Counted from the first letter of the stretch, positions 1-8,102 are shown. The stretch: 12,709 bases of DNA from Desulfobacterales bacterium (GCA_030594505.1 JAUVFC010000022.1:1-12709), one strand, 5' to 3'. The notes: generated by a model from the sequence alone, not told the origin. A program made the numbers and translations.

Positions 1-42
1 CGACCGAGGGGAGAAATCTTAAATGACAAATTCGTTGAATAC

Positions 43-261
43 GACTTTTTACGAAACCTTCAAGTTTGATGACTTCGTAAAAAGTCCATTTTGTTCACTT
101 CAAGAGCATTTTGGGCGCACTGGAGGCGTTCAGCTAAAATTCTAAAACTTGGGCTAACGCCCTCAAACAGTTAGCGTTTTTAACGCTGAACGACTCAAGT
201 GCTTTTCTCCCAAAATGCTTAAAGTCGTTCACAAAAGACTTTTTACGAGATCATCAAGTTT
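43..261. repeat. Nested foldback element upstream of hslU (MITE-like or intergenic repeat)
   Basis: This gene-free stretch is built from nested inverted repeats. Positions 43-55 (gactttttacgaa) are a perfect 13-base inverted match to 74-86. The arm at 62-86 also pairs imperfectly with 237-261, so the same terminal sequence brackets the whole element. Inside it, 105-115 (agcattttggg) pairs perfectly with 209-219, 127-134 (cgttcagc) with 185-192, and 173-178 (agcgtt) with 182-187. No transposase is present. Non-autonomous foldback repeats with 'cgtaaaaagtc' ends are, from memory, frequent between genes in Desulfobacterota; that family assignment is inference. The first hairpin could also act as a weak transcription barrier after an upstream gene, but no clear T-run follows it. 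Confidence 0.7.
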
Positions 262-303
262 AAATCTAAAATATTAACGATTGGTGGAGGAATGTTTAAG
301 TAT

Positions 304-1683
304 ATGCAAAATTTGACACCGCGAGAGATCGTTTCCGAACTGGATAAGTATATTATCGGCCAGGAAGATGCTAAAAGATCCGTAGCGATTGCATTGAGAA
401 ACCGTTGGCGCCGGCAGCAGGTGCCTGAGGACCTACGGGATGAAATCGCTCCGAAGAATATTATTATGATTGGACCAACCGGAGTGGGTAAGACAGAAAT
501 AGCAAGACGTCTTGCAAGATTGGCTGATTCCCCTTTTCTTAAAATAGAGGCGTCAAAGTTTACCGAGGTGGGATACGTAGGCCGTGATGTGGAGTCGATG
601 ATCAGGGACCTTACTGAACTCGCGGTCAATATGACCAAGGCGGAAGAGCAGGAAAGGGTGAAGGTAAAGGCCCAACAGATTGCTGAAGAACGGTTGTTGG
701 ACATCTTGCTTCCGCCCCGAAAGGAGAAAGAACCGATCGAGGAGGTGGAACAGCCGGAAAAGACCCTTGAACTCGTGAAAAAAGGGGATATGACCCTTGA
801 TCTTTATACCCGTGAAAAGTTGCGTAACCTCCTTCGCGACGGCAAACTGGACGGTAGGTATGTAGACCTGGAGGTGACGGATCGTGTTGCGCCTGTGGTG
901 GAGATATTCTCAAGCGTTGGGCTTGAGGAGATGGATGTTAATGTAAAGGATATGTTCGGAGGACTTTTTCCAAAAAAGACAAAAAAACGGAAAGTAAAGG
1001 TGCCGGAAGCCCTTGAGATTTTAGCGCAGGAGGAAGCCCAGCGTCTTATTGATATGGATGCGGTGGTCAAGAGGGCCATCGCGAGAACGGAGCAGACAGG
1101 GATCATTTTCTTAGACGAGATAGATAAGGTCAGTGCAAGACAGGAAGGACATGGTCCGGATGTCTCCAGAGAAGGGGTGCAAAGAGATCTGTTGCCCGTG
1201 GTGGAAGGGTGCACGGTGAATACAAAATACGGGATGGTTAAGACGGATCATATACTCTTTATCGCATCAGGGGCGTTCCATATGACTAAACCATCTGATA
1301 TGATACCGGAACTGCAGGGGAGGTTTCCGATTCGGGTGGAACTCAATTCCCTCGGCAAGGAGGAATTTATAAAGATATTGACAGAACCGAAAAATGCACT
1401 GATTATCCAGTACAAAGCGCTCCTTGCAACAGAAGATATCCCGCTTAGTTTTGAGAGCGAAGCCATAGAGACTATCGCAGAGATCGCGGCAGAGGTGAAC
1501 ATGCGCACGGAAAATATCGGGGCGCGGCGACTCCATACTGTTGTGGAACGATTGTTGGATGATATTCTCTTTGAAGCGCCGGATCTCGAAAAAGGAAAAA
1601 AGATTGTCATTGACGCCGGTTATGTAAACGAAGTGCTCAAGGATATAAAAGAAGACGAGGATTTAAGCAGGTATATATTGTAG
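304..1683 (+). CDS. hslU: ATP-dependent protease ATPase subunit HslU (ClpY)
   Basis: HslU is the AAA+ unfoldase that forms hexamers, docks on the HslV peptidase and feeds it unfolded cytoplasmic proteins. The 459-residue product is close to the usual 440-460. Numbered from the start at 304, it shows Walker A GPTGVGKT at 57-64, the pore motif GYVGRD at 90-95, a charged, variable intermediate domain at about 110-240, Walker B IIFLDEID at 267-274, the conserved SREGVQRDLLP segment from 288, the sensor-2 GARR motif at about 406, and the C-terminal RYIL tail that inserts into HslV. An in-frame ATG at 292 lies only one base after the GGTGGAGG at 283-290. The ATG at 304 gives the family-typical N-terminus MQNLTPREIVSELDKYIIGQ, so I prefer it, although its spacing of 13 bases is long. 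hslV is expected just left of the window but is not visible. Confidence 0.97.
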   Translation: MQNLTPREIVSELDKYIIGQEDAKRSVAIALRNRWRRQQVPEDLRDEIAPKNIIMIGPTGVGKTEIARRLARLADSPFLKIEASKFTEVGYVGRDVESMIRDLTELAVNMTKAEEQERVKVKAQQIAEERLLDILLPPRKEKEPIEEVEQPEKTLELVKKGDMTLDLYTREKLRNLLRDGKLDGRYVDLEVTDRVAPVVEIFSSVGLEEMDVNVKDMFGGLFPKKTKKRKVKVPEALEILAQEEAQRLIDMDAVVKRAIARTEQTGIIFLDEIDKVSARQEGHGPDVSREGVQRDLLPVVEGCTVNTKYGMVKTDHILFIASGAFHMTKPSDMIPELQGRFPIRVELNSLGKEEFIKILTEPKNALIIQYKALLATEDIPLSFESEAIETIAEIAAEVNMRTENIGARRLHTVVERLLDDILFEAPDLEKGKKIVIDAGYVNEVLKDIKEDEDLSRYIL

Positions 1684-1815
1684 TGTCGAGCCAGAAACGG
1701 CATATTTTGCCCCAATACTGCGTTCTCCGTCCCGCCTTGGCGGGACTACGCTTCCGGTAGAAACCTTTGTGCGGCCTTGTCTTGGGACAAAATCTACCAT
1801 TTCTGGATCGACACT
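1682..1815. repeat. Foldback element between hslU and argB (MITE-like)
   Basis: A 134-base palindromic unit fills most of the hslU-argB gap. Its ends, 1682-1697 (agtgtcgagccagaaa) and 1800-1815, are inverted copies matching at 15 of 16 positions. The pairing continues imperfectly inward (about 1699-1715 with 1782-1798, 14 of 17). The centre holds a perfect 8-base hairpin, gtcccgcc at 1729-1736 and ggcgggac at 1739-1746, with a two-base loop. The left end starts inside the hslU TAG stop codon. It carries no gene and differs from the element before hslU. An in-frame GTG at 1769 inside it would extend argB but has no ribosome binding site. Confidence 0.72.
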
Positions 1816-1843
1816 GGTTAAATTTGATGGCTTTAGGGAAAAA

Positions 1844-2725
1844 ATGAAGAAAGACTATTCCATAGCAGATGTTCTGGTTGAATCTCTTCCGTATATCCGT
1901 CGTTTTTATGGCAAGACGATTGTCATAAAATACGGCGGTCATGCCATGGTGGAAGAGCGACTCAAGGAGGACTTTGCCAAGGATGTTACCCTGATGAAAT
2001 ATATCGGGTTAAATCCTGTGGTAGTACACGGAGGGGGGCCACAGATCGGGATCGTTTTAGATAAGATGGGGATCGGCACTTCCTTTGTTGAAGGGATGCG
2101 CGTTACGGATGAACCGACCATGGATGTTGTAGAGATGGTTCTGGGCGGAAAAGTAAATAAATCAATAGTGGCACAGATCAATAAGCAAGGGGGGAAGGCG
2201 GTCGGTCTGAGCGGCAAAGACGGTGGGCTGGTTTTGGCCAAAAAGCTTCACGTGGTTAGAACGCCCGTGGAAAACGAGCCTCCGGAAATTATTGATATAG
2301 GCATGGTGGGTGAAGTAGCGGACATTAACCCGGAGATTATTAATACCTTGAAGGCTGATGATTTTATTCCGGTGATTGCTCCGGTTGGTGTTGGCGAGTC
2401 AGGGGAAACATACAACATCAACGCGGATTGGGTGGCCGGCAAAATAGCTATAGCGCTTAAGGCGATAAAGTTGATCCTCTTAACCGATGTCGAAGGGATC
2501 AAGGACTCTTCAGGGAATGTCGTTGCGTCGGTGAATCTCAAAGGACTCACCAAGATGCTCAGGGAAGATGTAATTTCGGACGGAATGATCCCAAAGGCAA
2601 AATGCGGCCGGGAGGCGATCGAAGAGGGCGTTGAAAAGGTGCACATTATCGACGGACGGATACCGCATGCGGTTTTGCTTGAGATATTTACCGACAAGGG
2701 GATAGGGACGGAAATCGTACAATGA
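1844..2725 (+). CDS. argB: Acetylglutamate kinase ArgB
   Basis: ArgB phosphorylates N-acetyl-L-glutamate with ATP, the second step of the acetylated arginine pathway, in the cytoplasm. The 293-residue protein has the amino-acid-kinase fold signatures: KYGGHAM at 29-35, VHGGGPQIG from 61, the NINADWVAGKIA segment in the second half, and the C-terminal IDGRIPHAVLLEIF stretch. The N-terminal helix at about residues 5-22, before the first strand, is the feature of hexameric, arginine-inhibited kinases, so feedback inhibition by arginine is likely; this is family knowledge, not shown by the sequence alone. The start at 1844 follows AGGG at 1834-1837 by six bases and begins at the conserved N-terminus. 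A reading from GTG 1769 would translate the foldback element and is rejected. Its stop overlaps the argD start (ATGA). Confidence 0.97.
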   Translation: MKKDYSIADVLVESLPYIRRFYGKTIVIKYGGHAMVEERLKEDFAKDVTLMKYIGLNPVVVHGGGPQIGIVLDKMGIGTSFVEGMRVTDEPTMDVVEMVLGGKVNKSIVAQINKQGGKAVGLSGKDGGLVLAKKLHVVRTPVENEPPEIIDIGMVGEVADINPEIINTLKADDFIPVIAPVGVGESGETYNINADWVAGKIAIALKAIKLILLTDVEGIKDSSGNVVASVNLKGLTKMLREDVISDGMIPKAKCGREAIEEGVEKVHIIDGRIPHAVLLEIFTDKGIGTEIVQ

Positions 2726-3903
2726 AATCTTTAATGGAAAGATCAGAACGCGTCATTGCGCATACCTATGCACGTACTCCAATAGTTTTAGTTCGTGGTA
2801 AGGGATGCATTGTTTGGGACGCAGAAGGAAACGAATACATAGACTTTGTTGCAGGTATTGCGGTTTGCAACCTGGGTCATGCCCATCCGAGTATTACACA
2901 GGCAGTACATACTCAGGCCGAAAAGTTAATCCATGTGTCAAACCTCTATTATACCCAACCTCAGACGGAATTGGCGGAGTGGATGGTGAACCATTCTTTC
3001 GCGGACAAGGTTTTTTTCGCCAACAGCGGGGCAGAGGCAAATGAGGCGGCCATCAAACTGGCGCGCAAGTTTTTCAAGGACAGTGGCGCTTCCGATCGAT
3101 ACAAGATCATTACTATGAAGGGCTCTTTTCACGGAAGGACTATGGCAACGCTCACTGCTACAGGGCAATCAAAGATCCATGGGGGCTTTGATCCTTTGTT
3201 GGCCGGGTTTACCTATGTCCCTTTTAACGATATTGACGCGGTAGCAAATGCCATTGATGATATGACCTGTGCGGTTATGCTGGAACCGATCCAGGGCGAG
3301 GGCGGAGTCCGGATGCCGTCCGGGGACTATCTCCCCATGCTTAGAAAACTGTGTGACGAAAAAGGGGTATTACTGATCCTCGATGAGGTTCAGACCGGGA
3401 TGGGACGGACCGGCACATTGTTCGGTTATGAGCACTACAAGATCGAACCGGATATTATGACAATTGCCAAGGCCTTAGCCAACGGGCTTCCAATGGGGGC
3501 CATGCTTGCCAAAGAGAATGTGGCGGCCTCTTTTACGCCCGGATCGCACGCGTCTACCTTTGGCGGTACGCCACTGGTTTCCTCGGCGGCATTGGCAGTA
3601 GTGACTATCTTGGAAGAACAAGGCATTATTGCCTATTGTAAGGAAATAGGAGATTATTTTAAGAATGGTCTCCTTCAATTGAAGGCAAAGCATGAATGTA
3701 TCAAGGAGGTCCGCGGGAAAGGACTGCTACTCGGTGTGGAGATTGATCGTGATGGCGCACCGGTCGTACAGGAGTGCCTGAAAAAAGGGTATTTAATCAA
3801 TTGTGCTCATGGAAATGTACTTCGTTTTATTCCTCCCCTGATTATAGAAAAAGAGCAGATCGATCGTCTGATAGAAGCACTGGACGGGATACTGTGGGAT
3901 TGA
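2722..3903 (+). CDS. argD: Acetylornithine aminotransferase ArgD
   Basis: ArgD is a PLP-dependent class III aminotransferase that moves an amino group from glutamate to N-acetylglutamate semialdehyde, giving N-acetylornithine. Some relatives also act as succinyl-diaminopimelate aminotransferases. That role is probably not needed here, because dapL lies in the same cluster. The 393-residue length is normal. Visible motifs are NSGAEANEAA at 101-110 (PLP phosphate binding), GSFHGRT at 134-140, LDEVQTGMGRTG at 220-231 with Asp221 facing the PLP ring nitrogen, and Lys250 in TIAKALANGLPMG, the Schiff-base lysine. The ATG shares four bases with the argB stop, so translation is probably coupled. The stop codon at 3901-3903 runs straight into a 7-base tandem repeat. 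Confidence 0.96.
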   Translation: MKSLMERSERVIAHTYARTPIVLVRGKGCIVWDAEGNEYIDFVAGIAVCNLGHAHPSITQAVHTQAEKLIHVSNLYYTQPQTELAEWMVNHSFADKVFFANSGAEANEAAIKLARKFFKDSGASDRYKIITMKGSFHGRTMATLTATGQSKIHGGFDPLLAGFTYVPFNDIDAVANAIDDMTCAVMLEPIQGEGGVRMPSGDYLPMLRKLCDEKGVLLILDEVQTGMGRTGTLFGYEHYKIEPDIMTIAKALANGLPMGAMLAKENVAASFTPGSHASTFGGTPLVSSAALAVVTILEEQGIIAYCKEIGDYFKNGLLQLKAKHECIKEVRGKGLLLGVEIDRDGAPVVQECLKKGYLINCAHGNVLRFIPPLIIEKEQIDRLIEALDGILWD

Positions 3904-3929
3904 AGATTGTCGATTGTTGATTGAAGATT
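3902..3929. repeat. Heptad tandem array after argD
   Basis: Four consecutive 7-base units fit GNNGATT: gaagatt, gtcgatt, gttgatt, gaagatt. The unit before them, tgggatt at 3895-3901, also nearly fits, so the array grades into the last codons and TGA stop of argD. I see no inverted partner at this junction, unlike most of the others. The same word family recurs after argF and after dapF. Confidence 0.75.
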
Positions 3930-3967
3930 GAAATCGGAATTACTTATCTGAAAATCTATAGAAACAC

Positions 3968-3976
3968 AGGAGATGA
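3968..3976 (+). promoter_or_regulatory. Ribosome binding site that fixes the argF TTG start
   Basis: The sequence aggagatga matches the ideal AGGAGGTGA at eight of nine positions and sits six bases before the TTG at 3983. It is the reason for accepting a TTG start for argF. Confidence 0.8.
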
Positions 3977-3982
3977 GATAAT

Positions 3983-4903
3983 TTGAAAAAGGATGTGTTG
4001 ACACTCTGGGATCTGGAGCCTGAAGATGTTATGCAGTTGATAGAACGCTCCATGGTATTTAAGAAAAGCAATTCCGCGGATGTGCAGTATCGTCCCCTCC
4101 AGGGAAAGACCCTCGGGATTATTTTTGATAAACCATCTACCAGGACCCGGGTCTCTTTTGAGGTGGCAATGATACAATTGGGGGGCGGGGTCACTTTTTT
4201 AAGCGCAAAAGACACGCAGATGACCCGTGATGAGCCAATCATCGATACTGCTCGTGTGCTGTCAGGATACCTCGACGGGATTGTAGTAAGGACATATTCT
4301 CAAGAACTTGTAGAAAAACTCGCTTTGAATTCTTCGATTCCGGTCATTAACGGTCTTACGGACATGTATCATCCATGCCAGGTGTTGAGCGACCTTCAGA
4401 CGATTTTGGAAAAAAAAGGAAAGCTGACCGGCCTTAAAATTGCCTGGGTGGGTGACGGGAATAATGTGGCCCACTCGTGGATCAACGCAACCGCTATTTT
4501 GGGGCTTCATATCGTCCTTGCAACGCCTGAGGGATACGAACCGAACCAGGATATTCTCCGGAAGGCGATCGATCATGGAAAGGGGACTATTTCGGTGCTC
4601 TCCGATCCTTTTGAGGCGGTCCAGGATGCGGATGTTATTTATACTGATGTCTGGGCAAGCATGGGTCAGGAGAAAGAACACGGGACACGTAAAAGGATAT
4701 TTCAGCCCTATCAGGTGAATGACAATCTGGTCGACAGAGCCAAAAAAGACGCAATAGTCATGCACTGTCTTCCCGCGCACCGTGGGGAGGAGATTAGCAA
4801 TGAAGTCCTGGAAGGCCCCAGATCCGTTATATGGGACCAGGCTGAAAACAAACTCTATATGCATAAAGCAATACTTGAACGATTGATGGTTGATTCGGAT
4901 TAA
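3983..4903 (+). CDS. argF: Ornithine carbamoyltransferase ArgF
   Basis: ArgF joins carbamoyl phosphate to ornithine, giving citrulline, as a cytoplasmic trimer. The 306-residue protein has the carbamoyl-phosphate loop STRTRVSFE at 52-60, HPCQVLSDLQT at 130-140, the ornithine-binding region DVWASMGQE at 222-230, and HCLPAHRGEEI at 261-271 containing the catalytic HCLP. These distinguish it from aspartate carbamoyltransferase. Translation begins at TTG, supported by a near-perfect ribosome binding site six bases upstream and by the family-typical N-terminus MKKDVLTLWDL; no better start is nearby. The 79-base gap after argD contains a heptad array. The gap to argG contains an inverted pair of heptad arrays. 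Confidence 0.97.
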   Translation: MKKDVLTLWDLEPEDVMQLIERSMVFKKSNSADVQYRPLQGKTLGIIFDKPSTRTRVSFEVAMIQLGGGVTFLSAKDTQMTRDEPIIDTARVLSGYLDGIVVRTYSQELVEKLALNSSIPVINGLTDMYHPCQVLSDLQTILEKKGKLTGLKIAWVGDGNNVAHSWINATAILGLHIVLATPEGYEPNQDILRKAIDHGKGTISVLSDPFEAVQDADVIYTDVWASMGQEKEHGTRKRIFQPYQVNDNLVDRAKKDAIVMHCLPAHRGEEISNEVLEGPRSVIWDQAENKLYMHKAILERLMVDSD

Positions 4904-4905
4904 GG

Positions 4906-4971
4906 GATTGACGATTGTCGATTGACAATTGGTGGAAGACAACTCAATTTTCAATTTTCAATCGACAATGG
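4906..4971. repeat. Inverted pair of heptad arrays, argF-argG junction
   Basis: The left array at 4906-4931 reads gattgac, gattgtc, gattgac and a partial aattg. The right array at 4944-4971 reads tcaattt, tcaattt, tcaatcg, acaatgg, which is the inverted form with the same 7-base step. Positions 4914-4925 (attgtcgattga) pair perfectly over 12 bases with 4958-4969. Twelve bases separate the two arrays. The in-frame TTG 4929 and ATG 4968 that would extend argG fall inside this repeat and lack ribosome binding sites. Confidence 0.8.
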
Positions 4972-4976
4972 GTTAC

Positions 4977-4982
4977 GGAGGA
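4977..4982 (+). promoter_or_regulatory. Ribosome binding site that fixes the argG GTG start
   Basis: GGAGGA lies three bases before GTG 4986. It selects this start over the upstream in-frame TTG 4929 and ATG 4968, which have no such site. Confidence 0.8.
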
Positions 4983-4985
4983 ACT

Positions 4986-6203
4986 GTGGCAGATAGGATA
5001 AAAAAAGTTGTCCTGGCCTATTCAGGCGGTCTTGATACATCGGTTATATTAGCCTGGCTTAAGGAGGCATATGATTGTTCCGTGATCACCTTTTCCGCTG
5101 ACATAGGTCAAGGGGAAGAACTTGATTATATAGAGGAAAAGGCACTCAACACCGGCGCTGAAAAGGTATATGTTGATGATCTTAAAGAAGAGTTCGTAAA
5201 GGATTACGTTTTTCCGGCTTTCAGGGCCAATGCTATCTATGAAGGGCAATATCTCCTGGGAACATCTCTTGCCCGGCCTTTGATCGCAAAACGCCAGATT
5301 GAAATCGCCTTGGCCGAGGGGGCCGATGCCGTCAGCCACGGAGCCACCGGAAAAGGGAACGATCAGGTGCGGTTTGAGCTGAGTTATTTATCCTTAAATC
5401 CTAATATAAAGATTATTGCTCCCTGGCGCGAATGGGCGCTCAACTCACGTCATGCCCTGATGGAGTATGCCAGAAGCCATGGAATACCTGTTTCCGTCAC
5501 TCCCCGGAAACCTTACAGCACAGACAGTAATCTCCTTCATATAAGCTATGAAGGGGGGACACTGGAAGACCCCTGGGTATCGCCGCCGGAATCGATCGTT
5601 CAGCTTACGGTTTCGCCTCAGGATGCCCCTGATGAACCGGAGGAGGTTATAATTAGCTTTGAAAAAGGGGATCCAACGGCTGTTAACGGTGTGGAGCTTT
5701 CTCCGGCAAAACTCCTTGCTGAATTAAATGGGCTGGGGGGGAAGCACGGAGCAGGGCGGCTTGATCTGGTTGAAAACCGGTTCGTAGGGATGAAGTCGCG
5801 CGGCGTTTACGAGACCCCGGGCGGGACTATATTAAGGGCTGCGCACATGGCATTGGAGTCGATCACCATGGATCGGGAAGTTATGCATATCCGTGACATG
5901 CTGATCCCCAAGTATTCCGAACTGATCTATTACGGTTTCTGGTTTTCGCCTGAGATGGAGGTATTGCAGACAATGATCGATGCCACACAAAAGACGGTGT
6001 CGGGAAGTGTGCGGCTGGAGCTGTACAAAGGGAACTGCCGGGTCGTGGGGCGCCGGTCCGAACAGTCTCTTTACCGAACTGATTTTGCCACCTTTGAGGA
6101 AGACCGGGTTTATCAACAGAAAGACGCGGAAGGTTTTATCCGTTTGAACGCCCTGCGACTTCGAATACAGGCGATGATGAGGAAAAAGTTAGCTGATAGC
6201 TGA
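4986..6203 (+). CDS. argG: Argininosuccinate synthase ArgG
   Basis: ArgG condenses citrulline with aspartate using ATP (released as AMP and pyrophosphate), the penultimate step to arginine. From GTG 4986 the product is 405 residues, typical of the family. The ATP-pyrophosphatase P-loop AYSGGLDTS is at 11-19. It is followed by the conserved YEGQYLLGTSLARPLIA segment, HGATGKGNDQVRFE (citrulline/aspartate site), and APWREW. The C-terminal half contains the SPEMEVLQ and GNCRVVGRRS regions expected for the multimerisation domain. Reading from TTG 4929 would add 19 residues translated from a repeat array with no conservation signature, so that start is rejected. The last codons (Ala-Asp-Ser-stop) lie within a short agctgat tandem repeat. 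Confidence 0.97.
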   Translation: MADRIKKVVLAYSGGLDTSVILAWLKEAYDCSVITFSADIGQGEELDYIEEKALNTGAEKVYVDDLKEEFVKDYVFPAFRANAIYEGQYLLGTSLARPLIAKRQIEIALAEGADAVSHGATGKGNDQVRFELSYLSLNPNIKIIAPWREWALNSRHALMEYARSHGIPVSVTPRKPYSTDSNLLHISYEGGTLEDPWVSPPESIVQLTVSPQDAPDEPEEVIISFEKGDPTAVNGVELSPAKLLAELNGLGGKHGAGRLDLVENRFVGMKSRGVYETPGGTILRAAHMALESITMDREVMHIRDMLIPKYSELIYYGFWFSPEMEVLQTMIDATQKTVSGSVRLELYKGNCRVVGRRSEQSLYRTDFATFEEDRVYQQKDAEGFIRLNALRLRIQAMMRKKLADS

Positions 6204-6219
6204 TGGCTCATAGGTTCAT
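6191..6219. repeat. Short heptad array across the argG stop
   Basis: Two identical units, agctgat at 6191-6197 and 6198-6204, are followed by the diverged ggctcat at 6205-6211 and aggttcat. The array encodes the last residues and the TGA stop of argG. It is shorter than the others and has no inverted partner in the 65-base gap before argH. Confidence 0.6.
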
Positions 6220-6268
6220 ATAGTGTTTAAGAAAGAGGTTTTGGGGTAAATAGTAAAGGGGCTATTGC

Positions 6269-7651
6269 ATGTCCGCTAAATTGTGGGACGGAAGATTTAA
6301 GGAAGCAACCGACAAGAGTGTAGAAGCATTTACTGCTTCCGTTAAGACCGACAGCCGGCTTTATGCGTATGACATTCAAGGAAGCATTGCACACTGTAAG
6401 ATGCTTGCCGGGCAATCGATCATTACAGAGGAAGAAGCCGATATCCTGATCGAGGGACTTAACAAGATCAAGCAAGAGATAGAACAGGGCGCGTTTGAAT
6501 TCGACGAGGCCCTGGAAGACGTTCATATGAACATTGAAAGCCGTCTTGTTGCCGACCTGGGGGATGTGGCAAAAAAACTCCATACCGCAAGGAGCCGAAA
6601 CGATCAGGTGGCCCTTGACACGCGAATGTATTTGCGGGACGAATGTAAGGAGATTTTACGCTATCTGGCGATTCTCCGGAGGGAGCTTGTAGGCCTTGCC
6701 GGGAAATATATTGATGTTGTAATGCCGGGTTATACCCATATGCAGCGAGCACAGCCGATTCTTCTGTCTCATCATTTCATGGCCTATTATGAAATGTTCA
6801 AACGGGACAGCGTTCGGTTCAAAGAGGGGCTGGCGCGAATTAATGTTCTTCCTCTCGGCAGCGCGGCCCTTGCCGGGACTACGTTCCCGATCGATATGAA
6901 TTATACGGCGGAACTCCTCGGTTTTCCAAAGGTAACCGCAAACAGCCTGGATGCTGTGAGTGACAGAGATTTTATTATAGAATTTCTTGCTTCGGCTTCA
7001 ATTTGCATGGTCCACTTGAGCCGTCTTTCCGAAGAGCTTATATACTGGTCTTCGGCTGAATTCGGTTTTATAGAGATGCCCGACTCCTTTTCTACAGGGA
7101 GCAGTATCATGCCACAGAAGAAGAATCCCGATGTCTGCGAGCTGGTCCGCGGGAGGGCAGGGCGTGTGTTCGGCGGTCTGACAGCCTTATTGACCATGAT
7201 GAAGTCTCTTCCCCTGGCCTATAATAGGGATATGCAGGAAGACAAGGAACCATTATTCGACACCGTGGATACCTTAAAGGGGTGTCTTTTGGTTTACGGT
7301 AAACTGCTCCCTCAACTTGGGATCAACCAGGACCGGATGAAAGATGCGGCGAACCGTGGTTTTCTGAACGCGACAGACCTGGCCGATTATTTGGTAACCA
7401 AAGGGGCGGGGTTTCGAGACGCACACCGGATCGTCGGTGAAGCAGTCGGCTACTGCCTGGAAAAGAAAAAAGAGCTTCATGAATTGACATTGGAAGAGAT
7501 GAGAAGATTTTTTCCGTCAATTGATGAAGGTGTCTTTGATGTCCTGTTGTTGGATTCCGCGGTCAACCGGAGGACTTCGACAGGCGGCACAGCCAGGGAA
7601 AATGTCTCCGCGGCGATCAGGGCGGCGGAGGACGAGCTGGGATTAAAGTGA
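6269..7651 (+). CDS. argH: Argininosuccinate lyase ArgH
   Basis: ArgH splits argininosuccinate into arginine and fumarate, the final step of the pathway. It is a cytoplasmic homotetramer of the fumarase/aspartase superfamily. The 460-residue length is normal. Characteristic segments are LWDGRF at 5-10, HTARSRNDQV at 105-114, GYTHMQRAQP at 154-163 containing the catalytic-region His, and the superfamily signature GSSIMPQKKNPD at 277-288 with the flexible catalytic serine loop. Its ATG follows GGGG at 6258-6261 by seven bases. The stop TGA overlaps the GTG start of the lipoprotein gene by four bases (GTGA), suggesting translational coupling. Confidence 0.97.
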   Translation: MSAKLWDGRFKEATDKSVEAFTASVKTDSRLYAYDIQGSIAHCKMLAGQSIITEEEADILIEGLNKIKQEIEQGAFEFDEALEDVHMNIESRLVADLGDVAKKLHTARSRNDQVALDTRMYLRDECKEILRYLAILRRELVGLAGKYIDVVMPGYTHMQRAQPILLSHHFMAYYEMFKRDSVRFKEGLARINVLPLGSAALAGTTFPIDMNYTAELLGFPKVTANSLDAVSDRDFIIEFLASASICMVHLSRLSEELIYWSSAEFGFIEMPDSFSTGSSIMPQKKNPDVCELVRGRAGRVFGGLTALLTMMKSLPLAYNRDMQEDKEPLFDTVDTLKGCLLVYGKLLPQLGINQDRMKDAANRGFLNATDLADYLVTKGAGFRDAHRIVGEAVGYCLEKKKELHELTLEEMRRFFPSIDEGVFDVLLLDSAVNRRTSTGGTARENVSAAIRAAEDELGLK

Positions 7652-8073
7652 AAATATTATTACGCCTTTTTATCTGTTTTATCCTGCTCGGAGGAGTGGC
7701 TTGCGGTAAAAAAGGGCCGCCTGTGCCGCCTAAGGCAATTGTCCCGCAGTCAGTAAAGGACCTGAAGGGAGAGGTTATACAGGAACAGGTTCGACTCTCC
7801 TGGACGATTCCGGAGGGAGAAAAACGATTCAGACTCTTTAAGGCTGCAGAGCCTCTTACGGAAGAGCCGTGTCCGGACTGTCCGGTTCGGTTTACAAAAA
7901 GGGTTGATATTGATATTGCCGAATCAAAGGTCGTTGATATAGAGGGCGACAAGGTGATCTATCGGGATTCAATCGAGCCGGGGAATCGCTATGTCTACAA
8001 GATCGTCGTGATTTCAGAGGATGGAGTGAAGAGCGGCGACTCGAATATTGTTTTTATTTTGGGCACAGATTAA
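7648..8073 (+). CDS. Small lipoprotein with LptM-like N-terminus and FN3-like domain
   Basis: The product is a 141-residue predicted lipoprotein. Residues 1-18 form a signal peptide with a hydrophobic core, ending in a lipobox-like GVA-Cys19. The mature protein starts CGKKGPPVPP, close to the start of LptM/YifL (CGLKGP...), the small outer-membrane lipoprotein that assists maturation of the LptDE LPS translocon. LptM homologues sit beside lysA or dapF in gammaproteobacteria, the same slot as here. Residues from about 36 on look like a single fibronectin type III domain: VRLSW at 48-52, and a late NRYVYKIVV strand followed by a SGDSN turn. A CPDC pair at 75-78 may form a disulfide in the periplasm. 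Function is unknown; the LptM link rests on a short motif and gene position. The start is GTG, overlapping argH. Confidence 0.85.
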   Translation: MKILLRLFICFILLGGVACGKKGPPVPPKAIVPQSVKDLKGEVIQEQVRLSWTIPEGEKRFRLFKAAEPLTEEPCPDCPVRFTKRVDIDIAESKVVDIEGDKVIYRDSIEPGNRYVYKIVVISEDGVKSGDSNIVFILGTD

Positions 8074-8102
8074 CGCGGATAGTCAAGATATTTAAAATCT
8101 AC

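Noticed and set aside
1..22. Possible last codons of hslV.
   Set aside because: Too short to identify; none of the three frames shows a recognisable HslV C-terminus.
23..145. A 40-codon reading frame with a purine-rich stretch (gagggga) upstream.
   Set aside because: Almost all of it lies in the foldback element. Its peptide is translated palindrome and has no recognisable domain, so it is probably a repeat-derived spurious frame.
1769..1843. N-terminal extension of argB from GTG 1769.
   Set aside because: It translates the foldback element, lacks a ribosome binding site and is not part of the ArgB family N-terminus.
4929..4985. N-terminal extension of argG from TTG 4929 or ATG 4968.
   Set aside because: It is coded by the heptad arrays with no ribosome binding site, while GTG 4986 has GGAGGA and the family-typical start.
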